This document shows positions 16,414 to 24,724 of a stretch of 64,000 nt of DNA, in pieces (within the stretch, counting starts at the first letter, position 1; each line of letters begins with the position of its first letter). This stretch comes from Roseobacter sp. GAI101 (GTDB taxonomy: Bacteria > Pseudomonadota > Alphaproteobacteria > Rhodobacterales > Rhodobacteraceae). The translations under genes and the position numbers were made by a program. Where the stretch lies: positions 359,663 to 423,662 of the forward strand of contig NZ_DS999213.1 of assembly GCF_000156335.1 (NCBI RefSeq), given 5' to 3'. The notes beneath the pieces are model-generated. The model searched no databases. It saw only the letters and a list, made by a program, of their open reading frames with translations, and was not told where the DNA came from.

Positions 16414-18738
16414 TCACCGCTTGGGATCCGCCGGCCGCTTGAGCGCCTGCGCAAGGGCAGACCCCAACGCGCCGTGGCTTTGAGCAGAGGCCGCCGGACC
16501 GGCCGAGGCTGGTCCTTTGCCGCGCGGCTTGTGCTTTTCGGCATGCCGCGGGGCTTGTGATTTTTCCTGGCTGTTATCCTTGCGCATGGTCAGGCCGATG
16601 CGCTTGCGCGGCACATCAACTTCGGTCACCCGGACGCGGACGACATCACCGGCCTTGACGACCTCGTGGGGGTCTTTGACAAAACGGTCGGCCAGTTGGC
16701 TGACATGGACCAGCCCGTCCTGATGCACCCCGATGTCGACAAAGGCCCCGAATGCGGCAACATTCGTGACGGTGCCTTCCAGGGACATGCCGGGCTTCAG
16801 ATCGGTGATGCTGTCGATGCCTTCGGCGAAACTGGCGGTCTTGAACGCCGGGCGCGGATCGCGGCCGGGTTTTTCCAGCTCGGCAAGAATGTCGCGCACG
16901 GTGGGCAAGCCAAAGCTGTCGTCGACGAACTGTTCTGCGTTCAGCCCCGCAAGGGCGGCACTGTCGCCCATGATCGCGCGTACATCGCGCCCGCAGGCCT
17001 GCACGATCTTGCGCGCAACGCCGTAGGCTTCGGGGTGGACGGAGGAGGCATCCAGCGGCTCCTTGCCGTCGGTGATGCGCAGGAACCCGGCGCATTGCTG
17101 AAAGGCTTTCGGGCCCAGACCGGCCACTTTCAAAAGCGCCTTGCGGGTGGGAAAGGCACCGTTTTCATCGCGGTATGCAACGATATTTTGCGCCAAAGAT
17201 GGTCCAAGACCCGCGATATGCGACAGCAACGGGGCAGAGGCCATGTTCACGTCAACCCCGACGGCGTTCACCGCATCCTCGACAACCGCTGCCAGCGACA
17301 GGGCCAGATGGCGCTGGTCGACGTCATGCTGATACTGGCCGACACCGATCGCCTGCGGTTCGATCTTGACCAGCTCTGCCAGCGGGTCCTGCAGACGCCG
17401 CGCAATGGACACGGCCCCGCGAATAGAGACATCGACATCGGGAAACTCTTGCGAGGCCAGTTCCGACGCGGAATAGACTGATGCCCCCGCTTCGGAAACG
17501 ATGACCGGCGTCGGGCGTGCAACCCCTGCCGGCAGACGCTTGAGAACATCCGCGATCAGGCGTTCGGATTCGCGGCTGGCGGTGCCGTTGCCGATCGCGA
17601 TCAGGGCGACGCCGTGCTTGCGGATCATGTGCAGCAACGTTTCCTCGGACCCGCGCAGATCGTTGCGGGGTTGGAATGGATAAATCGTCGCGGTGTCCAG
17701 CAGCTTGCCGGTCTCGTCCACCACCGCGATCTTGCACCCGGTCCTGATCCCCGGATCAAGCCCAAGCGTGGCACGCGCCCCGGCGGGGGCGGCCAACAGC
17801 AGGTCTCGCAGGTTGCGGGCAAACACCTCGATCGCGGTGGCATGGGCACGCCGGCGCAATTCGGTCATCAGATCGACGAACATGCTCAGGCTCAGCTTGA
17901 TCCGCCATGTCCAGGCGGCAGCGTCGTGCAGCCAACGATCACCCGGACCTTGCCCCGGTATCCCGATTTCGGCAGCGATCATGCCAATCACACGGGGCAG
18001 GGTGGTGTCTTCGTCTGGGCCGATATCGACGGTCACGATATCTTCTTTCGCGGCCCGCAAAATGGCAAGGGCGCGGTGCGACGGAATGGTCGCCCATTTT
18101 TCCCGATGCGCGAAATAGTCCGAGAACTTCGCGCCGACGTCTTCCTTGCCCTTGTTTACCCGCGCCGTGATCAAGGCCTCTTGCTGCATGACCTGCCGCA
18201 AACGTCCCAGCAGGGACGCGTTTTCCCCCAGCTCTTCCGCCAGAATATCGCGGGCTCCGTTCAGCGCGTCCTTCTCAGTCGGCACGGCTTCCGAAAGGTG
18301 GCGCTTTGCCAGCGCCGCAGGTTCCGTTGCACGGTCCGCAAGAATCGCGCGCAACAACGGTTCCAACCCGTTTTCACGGGCGATCATCGCCTTGGTGCGC
18401 CGCTTGGGCTTGAAGGGCAGATACAAATCCTCAAGGACTGCCTTGGTGTCAGCCGCCGTGATGGCGCGCGCCAGCGCATCGGTCAGTTTCCCCTGTGTCT
18501 GGATTTCCCCAAGAATACTGGCGCGCCGCTTCTCCAGCTCCCGCAGATACCCCAGCCGCTCCGCAAGAAGACGCAACTGCGCATCGTCCAGCCCGCCCGT
18601 GACCTCCTTGCGGTACCGCGCGACAAAGGGAACGGTATCGCCACCATCCAGCAAGGTGACGGTCGCAAGGACCTGCTCGGGCCGCGCGTCAATGTCTTTG
18701 GCAATCCTGTGTGCAATGCGGTTGGCAACGTCGGTCAT
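16414..18738 (-). CDS. tex: Tex-type RNA-binding transcription accessory protein
   Basis: 774 residues from the ATG at 18738, which has GGGAG at 9 bases; the frame is open further upstream but that part is not Tex-like. Order: N-terminal helical Tex domain (ARPEQVLATVTLLDGGDTVPFVARYRKEVTGGLDD), YqgF-like RNase H fold (ARATLGLDPGIRTGCKIAVVD), helix-hairpin-helix (ASAPLLSHIAGLGPSLAQNIV), and an S1 RNA-binding domain at about 646-716 (EGTVTNVAAFGAFVDIGVHQDGLVHVSQ). A basic, low-complexity tail follows. Tex proteins bind structured nucleic acid and affect transcription; the role here is taken from the family. Confidence 0.95.
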   Translation of the reverse strand: MTDVANRIAHRIAKDIDARPEQVLATVTLLDGGDTVPFVARYRKEVTGGLDDAQLRLLAERLGYLRELEKRRASILGEIQTQGKLTDALARAITAADTKAVLEDLYLPFKPKRRTKAMIARENGLEPLLRAILADRATEPAALAKRHLSEAVPTEKDALNGARDILAEELGENASLLGRLRQVMQQEALITARVNKGKEDVGAKFSDYFAHREKWATIPSHRALAILRAAKEDIVTVDIGPDEDTTLPRVIGMIAAEIGIPGQGPGDRWLHDAAAWTWRIKLSLSMFVDLMTELRRRAHATAIEVFARNLRDLLLAAPAGARATLGLDPGIRTGCKIAVVDETGKLLDTATIYPFQPRNDLRGSEETLLHMIRKHGVALIAIGNGTASRESERLIADVLKRLPAGVARPTPVIVSEAGASVYSASELASQEFPDVDVSIRGAVSIARRLQDPLAELVKIEPQAIGVGQYQHDVDQRHLALSLAAVVEDAVNAVGVDVNMASAPLLSHIAGLGPSLAQNIVAYRDENGAFPTRKALLKVAGLGPKAFQQCAGFLRITDGKEPLDASSVHPEAYGVARKIVQACGRDVRAIMGDSAALAGLNAEQFVDDSFGLPTVRDILAELEKPGRDPRPAFKTASFAEGIDSITDLKPGMSLEGTVTNVAAFGAFVDIGVHQDGLVHVSQLADRFVKDPHEVVKAGDVVRVRVTEVDVPRKRIGLTMRKDNSQEKSQAPRHAEKHKPRGKGPASAGPAASAQSHGALGSALAQALKRPADPKR

Positions 18739-18856
18739 GGTAGGCTCCCAAAGATGATAGAACGCCGTGATAGCGCTGCCGCCCAAGCAGGCCAAGTCGA
18801 ATTTCAAACCGCCATCCGACAAACGTAAACGAACAGGTTCCCGTCGGATCTCCGCC

Positions 18857-18906
18857 CCTTCTCTGGCTCTTAAATATCCCGGGGGTCGGGGGGCTGGCCC
18901 CCCGCG
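18857..18906. repeat. dispersed intergenic repeat, copy A1
   Basis: Carries the complement of GGGATATTTAAGAGCCAGAG (CTCTGGCTCTTAAATATCCC at 18861-18880) followed by a GC-rich hairpin GGGGGGCTGGCCCCCC. The same unit, nearly base for base over 45 positions, occurs at 45972-46020. It lies in the 308-base gap between tex and hpaR, which holds nothing else I can name. Confidence 0.8.
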
Positions 18907-19046
18907 CTTAGCAACGAAAACGGGATCAGATGGTTTCCTTGTCCGCCCCCTCTTCCAGGAAAGACTGTCTTCAAGCACCCCGCAAAGTACCTCTGGGGCA
19001 CCTTGCAGACCCGACCTTACCGTGGGCCTCGACGGTCGCAGGCACG

Positions 19047-19499
19047 CTATTTCGGTGCCAGATCAAGTTCATGCAGTTCCTGAAGCAAATCAAGCAGTTG
19101 CTCCATCTTCTTCGGGCCAAAACGGTGTTGCAGATCTGCGGTGATGGCGGCGGACCGGCTGGCGTGATCGTCGATCAAGGCTTGCCCCTTGGGCAAAAGC
19201 ATCACGATGGATTTGCGACGGTCCTGGGTATCCGGTTGTCGGCGCAGCAGGCCGTCTTTTTCCATCGCGGTCAAAATCCGCGTGAGGCTGGGCAGCATCA
19301 GACAGGCGGCGCTGGCGATGGCCGTCTGCTCGGTCGGGCCGGATTCCGACACCACCCGCAGCACGCGCCATTTCTGTTCGCTGATGCCGCTCAGGCTCAG
19401 CATGTCACGGAACGGGCCCATCACGGTTTCACGCGCCCGCAAAAGCGCTATGGGCAGCGAACGGGCGGTCTGGGTCAGCCTTGCGGTGTCGTCTTTCAT
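19047..19499 (-). CDS. hpaR: MarR-family repressor of the homoprotocatechuate operon (HpaR/HpcR type)
   Basis: 150 residues from the ATG at 19499, which has CGGGAGA before it. The winged helix is evident: LSGISEQKWRVLRVVSESGPTEQTAIASAACLMLPSLTRILTAMEKDGLLRR and DRRKSIVMLLPKG. The N-terminal LTQTARSLPIALLRARETVMGPFR is typical of HpaR proteins. In E. coli and Sinorhizobium relatives, HpaR represses the meta-cleavage genes and is released by 4-hydroxyphenylacetate or related aromatics. It is divergent from the isomerase gene and separated from it by a near-ideal palindromic operator, which supports the assignment. Confidence 0.9.
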   Translation of the reverse strand: MKDDTARLTQTARSLPIALLRARETVMGPFRDMLSLSGISEQKWRVLRVVSESGPTEQTAIASAACLMLPSLTRILTAMEKDGLLRRQPDTQDRRKSIVMLLPKGQALIDDHASRSAAITADLQHRFGPKKMEQLLDLLQELHELDLAPK

Positions 19500-19523
19500 C
19501 AGCAGTCTCCCGCGCGCAAATTT

Positions 19524-19560
19524 GATTGACATGTTAAGTAGTGTGCTTAACATGTCAATC
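19524..19560. promoter_or_regulatory. HpaR operator with two back-to-back promoters
   Basis: A perfect inverted repeat with 15-base arms, GATTGACATGTTAAG and CTTAACATGTCAATC, flanks TAGTGTG. Each arm brings a consensus -35 TTGACA (19526-19531 on plus, 19553-19558 on minus) and, 16 bases further in the other arm, a -10-like TAACAT. Predicted transcript starts lie about 25 bases before both hpaR and the isomerase ATG. One bound repressor dimer would therefore shut both divergent promoters. Confidence 0.8.
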
Positions 19561-19585
19561 AACAACGGCCACATGGCGGGGGCTT

Positions 19586-19978
19586 ATGCCACATTTCCAC
19601 ATCGATTATTCGCCCAACCTCGAGGCGCGGCTGGATATCGCGACGCTTTGCGGGGTCTTGGCGCAGGTCGCTGCGGAAACCGGGGTTTTCCCCGTGGCGG
19701 GCATCCGTGTGCGGGCCACCGCCTGCACCCATGTGTTGATCGCCGATGGCAATCCCGATCATGCCTTTCTTGATCTGTCGGTCCGCTTGCGGGCCGGGCG
19801 CACGGATGCGGCCAAGCACAGGGCCACTGATGCGATCTTTGATGCGCTTCAGGCGTTTTGCGCGCCCGTTCTGGAAAGCACATCCCTGATGCTGTCGATG
19901 GAGATGCGCGACATTGATCCCGCGCTTAGCCCTAGGGCAAGTTCAATCCGCCGTTATTTACCCGAGGATTTACAATGA
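19586..19978 (+). CDS. hpaF: 5-carboxymethyl-2-hydroxymuconate delta-isomerase
   Basis: 130 residues from the ATG at 19586. The protein begins MPHFHIDYSPN; proline 2 becomes the N-terminal catalytic base after removal of Met, as in 4-oxalocrotonate tautomerase-type enzymes and E. coli CHMI (about 126 residues). Later pieces (RVRATACTHVLIADGNPDHAFLDLSVRLRAGR, DIDPALSPRASSIRRYL) also follow CHMI. It isomerises 5-carboxymethyl-2-hydroxymuconate made by HpaE. First gene of the operon and the closest to the operator; its stop overlaps hpaE by four bases. The name hpcD is also used for this gene. Confidence 0.9.
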   Translation: MPHFHIDYSPNLEARLDIATLCGVLAQVAAETGVFPVAGIRVRATACTHVLIADGNPDHAFLDLSVRLRAGRTDAAKHRATDAIFDALQAFCAPVLESTSLMLSMEMRDIDPALSPRASSIRRYLPEDLQ

Positions 19979-21480
19979 CCGATCTCGCCACCCATCTTGC
20001 CACGCTTAAAACCCATTTGGCGCGATATCGTGACAAGGGGATCTTGAACCTGATCAACGGCAAGAACGTTGAAGGGCTGGAAACCTTCGAGACGCATTCG
20101 CCCGTTGACGAGAGCCTGATCTGCACCGTTGCAAAAGGCACCGCGGGCGATATTGACGCCGCCGCCCGTGCGGCCAAGGCCGCCTTTCCGGCATGGGCAG
20201 CGCTAGAGGGCAGTGCGCGCAAGAAGATTTTGCACAAGATCGCGGACGGGATCGTCGCACGGTCCGAGGAAATCGCGCTTTGCGAATGTTGGGACACAGG
20301 GCAGGCCTATCGGTTCATGTCCAAGGCGGCGCTGCGCGGGGCCGAGAACTTTCGCTATTATGCCGACATGGCCCCGACAGCGCGGGACGGCCAGTCACTG
20401 CCCACCAACAGCCACATGAACGTGACCAGCCGCAGCCCCATCGGGCCTGTGGGCGTGATCACGCCCTGGAATACACCGTTTATGCTATCGACATGGAAGA
20501 TCGCGCCCGCCTTGGCCGCAGGCTGCACCGTGGTGCATAAACCCGCCGAATTCAGCCCGCTGACAGCCCGTATTCTGGCCGAGATCGCCCACGAGGCGGG
20601 GCTGCCCGCAGGCGTCTGGAATCTGGTTAACGGGATGGGTGAACACGCAGGCCGTGCCTTGACCGAACACCCCGACATCAAGGCGATTGCCTTTGTCGGT
20701 GAGAGCAAGACCGGGTCGATGATCATGAAACAGGGTGCCGATACCCTGAAACGCTGTCATTTCGAGTTGGGCGGCAAGAACCCTGTCGTTGTATTCGATG
20801 ATGCCGATATTGAACGCGCTCTGGATGCGACGATCTTCATGATCTATTCCCTGAACGGCGAACGCTGCACGTCCTCCAGCCGCCTGCTGGTGCAAGACAC
20901 GATTGCCGACGCGTTCGAGGCACGACTGGTCGAGCGGGTGAACACCATCCGCGTCGGTCATCCGCTGGACCCGGCCACCGAAGTCGGCCCGCTGATCCAC
21001 AAGGTACATTACGACAAGGTGTGCAGTTACTTTGACATTGCCCGCACGGACGGGGCGACTGTGGCCGCAGGCGGCGACGCGCAGGCGGGCAAGGGTTGGT
21101 TCGTGAAACCCACGCTCTTTACCCACGCGACCCCGAAAATGCGTATCTCGCAGGAGGAAATCTTTGGCCCGGTCCTGACGTCTATCCGGTTCAAGGACGA
21201 AGACGAGGCGTTGCGGATCGCAAATGATGTCGATTACGGCCTGACCGGCTATGTCTGGACCAATGATGTCACCCGCGCCTTGCGGTTCTCGGGCGCGCTT
21301 GACGCGGGGATGATCTGGGTGAACTCGGAAAACGTGCGCCATCTGCCGACGCCCTTTGGCGGCACGAAGGCCAGCGGGATCGGCCGCGATGGCGGGCAAT
21401 GGTCGTTTGATTTCTACATGGAACAGAAGAACGTCGCTGTTGCCCTCGGGCAGCATAAAATTGCCCGTCTGGGCGCGTGA
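19975..21480 (+). CDS. hpaE: 5-carboxymethyl-2-hydroxymuconate semialdehyde dehydrogenase
   Basis: 501 residues, aldehyde dehydrogenase superfamily. NAD-binding and catalytic elements are in order: GPVGVITPWNTPFMLSTWKI, the glutamate in CHFELGGKNPVVVFDD, the nucleophilic cysteine in LNGERCTSSSRL, and QEEIFGPVLT. It oxidises the ring-cleavage semialdehyde from HpaD to the dicarboxylic acid. The C terminus (RDGGQWSFDFYMEQKNVAVALG) matches HpaE-type enzymes rather than betaine aldehyde dehydrogenases. Coupled by ATGA overlap to the isomerase gene; 15 bases before hpaD. Confidence 0.92.
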   Translation: MTDLATHLATLKTHLARYRDKGILNLINGKNVEGLETFETHSPVDESLICTVAKGTAGDIDAAARAAKAAFPAWAALEGSARKKILHKIADGIVARSEEIALCECWDTGQAYRFMSKAALRGAENFRYYADMAPTARDGQSLPTNSHMNVTSRSPIGPVGVITPWNTPFMLSTWKIAPALAAGCTVVHKPAEFSPLTARILAEIAHEAGLPAGVWNLVNGMGEHAGRALTEHPDIKAIAFVGESKTGSMIMKQGADTLKRCHFELGGKNPVVVFDDADIERALDATIFMIYSLNGERCTSSSRLLVQDTIADAFEARLVERVNTIRVGHPLDPATEVGPLIHKVHYDKVCSYFDIARTDGATVAAGGDAQAGKGWFVKPTLFTHATPKMRISQEEIFGPVLTSIRFKDEDEALRIANDVDYGLTGYVWTNDVTRALRFSGALDAGMIWVNSENVRHLPTPFGGTKASGIGRDGGQWSFDFYMEQKNVAVALGQHKIARLGA

Positions 21481-21495
21481 CGAAAGGACAGCGCT

Positions 21496-22476
21496 ATGCC
21501 AATCCCTGCCGCCAACCTGAACCCGCCCTTCAACATTGTCCGCCTCAGCCATGTCGAACTGCGCGTGACCGATCTGGCATGGAGCAGGGCGTTCAATGTT
21601 GATCTGCTGGGTCTGCAGGTCACCCACGAGGACGCGACCCACATCTATCTGCGCGCCATGGAAGAACGCGGCCACCACTGCGTGATCCTGAAGAAAGCCG
21701 ATGAGGGATCTGTGGGCGTTCTGGGCTTCAAGGTCTGGAGCGAAGAGGATCTGGACCGCGCTGAGGCTTGGTTCAAATCCCGCGATCTGCCCACCGCTTG
21801 GGTCGAGCGTCCCTTCATGGGCCGCGTGCTGTCCACCCGTGATCCGATGGGTATTCCGCTGGAGTTTTACGCGCACATGGACCGATTGCCCTCGATCCAT
21901 CAGCAGTACAAGCTGTACCAAGGCGTCAAGCCGCTGCGCATCGACCACTTCAACATGTTCAGCCCCAACGTGGATGCGTCGGTGCAATTCTACGGCGATA
22001 TGGGGTTTCGCGTGACCGAATATACCGCAGACGAGGAAACCGACCGCACATGGGCCGCATGGATGCAGCGCAAGGGCGGCGTGCATGATGTGGCCTTCAC
22101 CAACGGCACCGGCCCGCGCCTGCATCACCTTGCGTTCTGGGTGCCGACGCCGCTTAACATCATTGATCTGCTCGATCTGATGAGCACGACAGGCTATGTG
22201 ACCAACATCGAACGGGGCCCCGGGCGGCACGGCATTTCGAATGCGTTTTTCCTGTATATCCGCGATCAGGACGGCCACCGGACCGAGATTTACTGCTCGG
22301 ATTACCAGACGATCGACCCCGATATGGAACCGATCAAATGGGATCTGAAAGACCCGCAGCGCCAGACCTTGTGGAGGGCGGCAGCACCGCGTAGCTGGTT
22401 TGAACTAGGCTCAGTTTTTGAAGGGACAGCCATCATGGAAAGCAATCTGAACGCCCAACCGATTGTCGCGCCATGA
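21496..22476 (+). CDS. hpaD: 3,4-dihydroxyphenylacetate (homoprotocatechuate) 2,3-dioxygenase, type I extradiol
   Basis: 326 residues with two glyoxalase-fold halves. It aligns by eye with the Brevibacterium/Arthrobacter HPCD group rather than the E. coli LigB-type HpaD. Metal ligands: His151 (RIDHFN), His211 (PRLHHLAFW), Glu264 (HRTEIY). Second-sphere residues also kept: Asn153, His197, His245 (GRHG) and Tyr254. All catalytic residues I know of are therefore present. It opens the aromatic ring next to the diol. The C terminus overlaps the decarboxylase start by four bases. Fe(II) or Mn(II) cannot be told apart from sequence. Confidence 0.93.
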   Translation: MPIPAANLNPPFNIVRLSHVELRVTDLAWSRAFNVDLLGLQVTHEDATHIYLRAMEERGHHCVILKKADEGSVGVLGFKVWSEEDLDRAEAWFKSRDLPTAWVERPFMGRVLSTRDPMGIPLEFYAHMDRLPSIHQQYKLYQGVKPLRIDHFNMFSPNVDASVQFYGDMGFRVTEYTADEETDRTWAAWMQRKGGVHDVAFTNGTGPRLHHLAFWVPTPLNIIDLLDLMSTTGYVTNIERGPGRHGISNAFFLYIRDQDGHRTEIYCSDYQTIDPDMEPIKWDLKDPQRQTLWRAAAPRSWFELGSVFEGTAIMESNLNAQPIVAP

Positions 22477-23870
22477 ATTGGGATGAATATACGCTTTGGG
22501 CCAAACGGATCGCCGATTGGGGCACTGAATATCACAAGACACTGGCCGACCGTCCCGTGCGCGCGCAGACCGCACCGGGCGAAATTGCCGGGCAGTTGCC
22601 CCTTGGCCCGCCCGAAGACGCCGAAGGCATGGATGCGATCATGGGCGACTTTGAACGGATCGTGATGCCCGGCATGACCCATTGGCAACACCCTCGGTTC
22701 TTTGCCTATTTTGCCGCCAATGCCGCGCCGCCGTCGATGTTGGCCGAAATGCTGGTCAATACAGTCGCGGCGCAATGCATGCTTTGGCAGACCTCGCCAG
22801 CCGCGACCGAAATGGAAGGCGTGATGGTCGATTGGTTGCGTCAGGCCATGGGGCTGCCTGACGGGTTTTCCGGCGTGATTCAGGACAGCGCATCTTCGGC
22901 GACCTTGTCTGCGGTGCTGACCATGCGCGAACGCGCGACAGCATGGCGCGGCAACCGCGAAGGGCTGAACGGGCAGGGACGTTTGCGCATCTATTGTTCG
23001 GATCAGGTGCATTCCTCGATTGATCGCGCGTGCTGGGTGGCGGGGATCGGGCAGGACAATCTGGTCAAGATCGGTACCCGCGCCGGGGGGCATTATGGCA
23101 TTGATACCGATGAACTGGCCGCCCGGATCGCGCAGGACCGCGCCGCCGGCTGTATTCCGGCCGGCATCATTGCAATCACCGGGGGGACCGGCATCGGGGC
23201 CTCTGACGATCTGGCACCGATGCTTGCGATTGCCGCTAAAGAGGACCTTTACACCCATCTGGATGCCGCATGGGCCGGATCCGCGATGATCTGCCCGGAA
23301 TTTCGCGCGCAGTTCTGGGACGGCGTCGAAGGTTTCGACAGCATCGTATTCAATCCGCATAAATGGCTGGGCGCACAGTTTGATTGTTCGATCCAGTTCC
23401 TGCGCAACCCCCAGGAACAACGCAACACGCTGAAGATCGAACCGGAGTATCTGAAAACCTCGGGTGCTGAGGTGACGAACTATTCGGAATGGACGATCCC
23501 GCTGGGGCGGCGGTTCCGGGCGCTGAAACTGTGGTTCCTGATCCGCAGCTACGGGCTGGAAGGATTGCGGACCCGCATCCGCAATCATGTGCTTTGGGCT
23601 CAGGAACTTTGCGAGGTAATCCGCGACATGCCTGATTTCGAGATCGTGACAGAGCCGATCCTGAGCCTGTTTTCCTTCCGCTGTGTCGGCGACGATGCCC
23701 TGCAACAAAGGTTGGTGGACGCCATCAATGACGACGGGCGCATCTACATCACGCAAGGAATGCACGCGGGGGCCAAGGTGATCCGCTTTCAGGTGGGTCA
23801 GTTCGATACGACACGTGATCATGTGTTGATGGCAGCGCAGGTGATCAGTGAAATCCGGGAGACCCTTTAA
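22473..23870 (+). CDS. PLP-dependent group II decarboxylase (aromatic-L-amino-acid decarboxylase-like)
   Basis: 465 residues. The PLP lysine is Lys297 in FNPHKWLGAQFDCS; His180 (QVHSSIDRA) would stack on the ring and Asp264 (THLDAAWAG) would hold the pyridine nitrogen. The start THWQHPRFFAYFAANAAPPSML is typical of AADC/tyrosine/tryptophan decarboxylases. Unusual detail: the usual AT.GTT(N/S) segment reads ITGGTGIGASDD. It sits inside the hpa operon with four-base overlaps on the left and a one-base overlap on the right, so it is clearly co-translated with ring-cleavage genes. That suggests a DOPA, tyrosine or related aromatic amino acid entry point into homoprotocatechuate, but no amine oxidase is nearby. 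Substrate unproven. Confidence 0.85.
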   Translation: MNWDEYTLWAKRIADWGTEYHKTLADRPVRAQTAPGEIAGQLPLGPPEDAEGMDAIMGDFERIVMPGMTHWQHPRFFAYFAANAAPPSMLAEMLVNTVAAQCMLWQTSPAATEMEGVMVDWLRQAMGLPDGFSGVIQDSASSATLSAVLTMRERATAWRGNREGLNGQGRLRIYCSDQVHSSIDRACWVAGIGQDNLVKIGTRAGGHYGIDTDELAARIAQDRAAGCIPAGIIAITGGTGIGASDDLAPMLAIAAKEDLYTHLDAAWAGSAMICPEFRAQFWDGVEGFDSIVFNPHKWLGAQFDCSIQFLRNPQEQRNTLKIEPEYLKTSGAEVTNYSEWTIPLGRRFRALKLWFLIRSYGLEGLRTRIRNHVLWAQELCEVIRDMPDFEIVTEPILSLFSFRCVGDDALQQRLVDAINDDGRIYITQGMHAGAKVIRFQVGQFDTTRDHVLMAAQVISEIRETL

Positions 23871-24724
23871 TGCGATTTGCAACATTCACGGCGGACGGGC
23901 GGCAACAGTACGGTGCCGTCGCCGACGGGGGCCTTATCGCGCTGTCAGATGATTTCCCCCTGTGGAAGACCTTGCGCGATGTCATTGACAACTATGGCTT
24001 TTTCGCACTTGAAGCTGCGGCGACGGGCAGAGCAGTTAGCCAACCTGATGGCAGTTTTCGCTGGGATATCCCTGTGCCCAACCCCGAGAAGATCATCTGC
24101 GTCGGGGTGAATTTCCCCGACCGTAACGCTGAATACAAGGACGGGCAGGACGCGCCGCCGAACATGTCCTTGTTCATCCGCTTTCCGCGGTCCTTCGTTG
24201 GTCACGAAACCCCTTTGACACGACCCCCCGAGACGCCTCAGCTCGATTACGAGGGCGAGATTGCGATTGTGATCGGCAAAGGCGGACGGCGCATCGCTCA
24301 AGCTGATGCGTTGGATCATATAGCAGCCATAACCCTTTGTAACGAAGGGACTTTGCGTGATTGGGTGCGGCACGCAAAATTCAACGTCACCCAAGGCAAG
24401 AACTGGGATGGCTCGGGGGCGATGGGGCCTTGGCTGGTGCCGTTCACCGACCCTGCGCAGATCGCCGATGTGGGGCTTGAGGCGCGGGTTAACGGGGACG
24501 TCCGCCAAAAGGACCGTACGGGCCGGATGCTGTTTCCGGTGGCGCGCCAGATCGAATATATCTCGACGTTCACGACGCTGGTACCGGGCGATATCATCGT
24601 GACGGGCACGCCCACCGGCGCAGGCGCACGGTTCGATCCGCCCATCTGGCTGGTGCCTGGTGACGTGATCGAAGTCGAAGCCCAAGGCATCGGAACCCTG
24701 CGCAACGGGGTGATTGACGAATGA
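23870..24724 (+). CDS. hpaG: fumarylacetoacetate hydrolase family protein, HpaG-type decarboxylase/isomerase
   Basis: 284 residues. FAH fold with the metal-binding glutamates in QLDYEGEIAIVIGKGGRRI and the segments GKNWDGSGAMGPWLVP, LEARVNGDVRQKDRTGRMLFPVARQIEYIS and PGDIIVTGTPTGAG. E. coli HpaG is a fused two-domain protein (about 430 residues); this is a single-domain form, so one protein may do both the decarboxylation of 5-oxopent-3-ene-1,2,5-tricarboxylate and the later isomerisation, or act as a homodimer. The start overlaps the decarboxylase stop (TAATG). Position in the operon makes the pathway role likely. Confidence 0.85.
   Translation: MRFATFTADGRQQYGAVADGGLIALSDDFPLWKTLRDVIDNYGFFALEAAATGRAVSQPDGSFRWDIPVPNPEKIICVGVNFPDRNAEYKDGQDAPPNMSLFIRFPRSFVGHETPLTRPPETPQLDYEGEIAIVIGKGGRRIAQADALDHIAAITLCNEGTLRDWVRHAKFNVTQGKNWDGSGAMGPWLVPFTDPAQIADVGLEARVNGDVRQKDRTGRMLFPVARQIEYISTFTTLVPGDIIVTGTPTGAGARFDPPIWLVPGDVIEVEAQGIGTLRNGVIDE

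Noticed and set aside
18857..18906. Insertion sequence or MITE at copy A1
   Set aside because: No terminal inverted repeats with target duplication and no transposase; it is better described as one copy of a short intergenic repeat family.
20485..22278. 597-codon open frame on the minus strand across hpaE and hpaD
   Set aside because: Antisense to two well-recognised genes; long antisense frames are expected in GC-rich DNA and the translation shows no known domain.
22302..23885. 527-codon open frame on the minus strand across the decarboxylase
   Set aside because: Antisense to a gene with complete PLP motifs; no domain or start signal.
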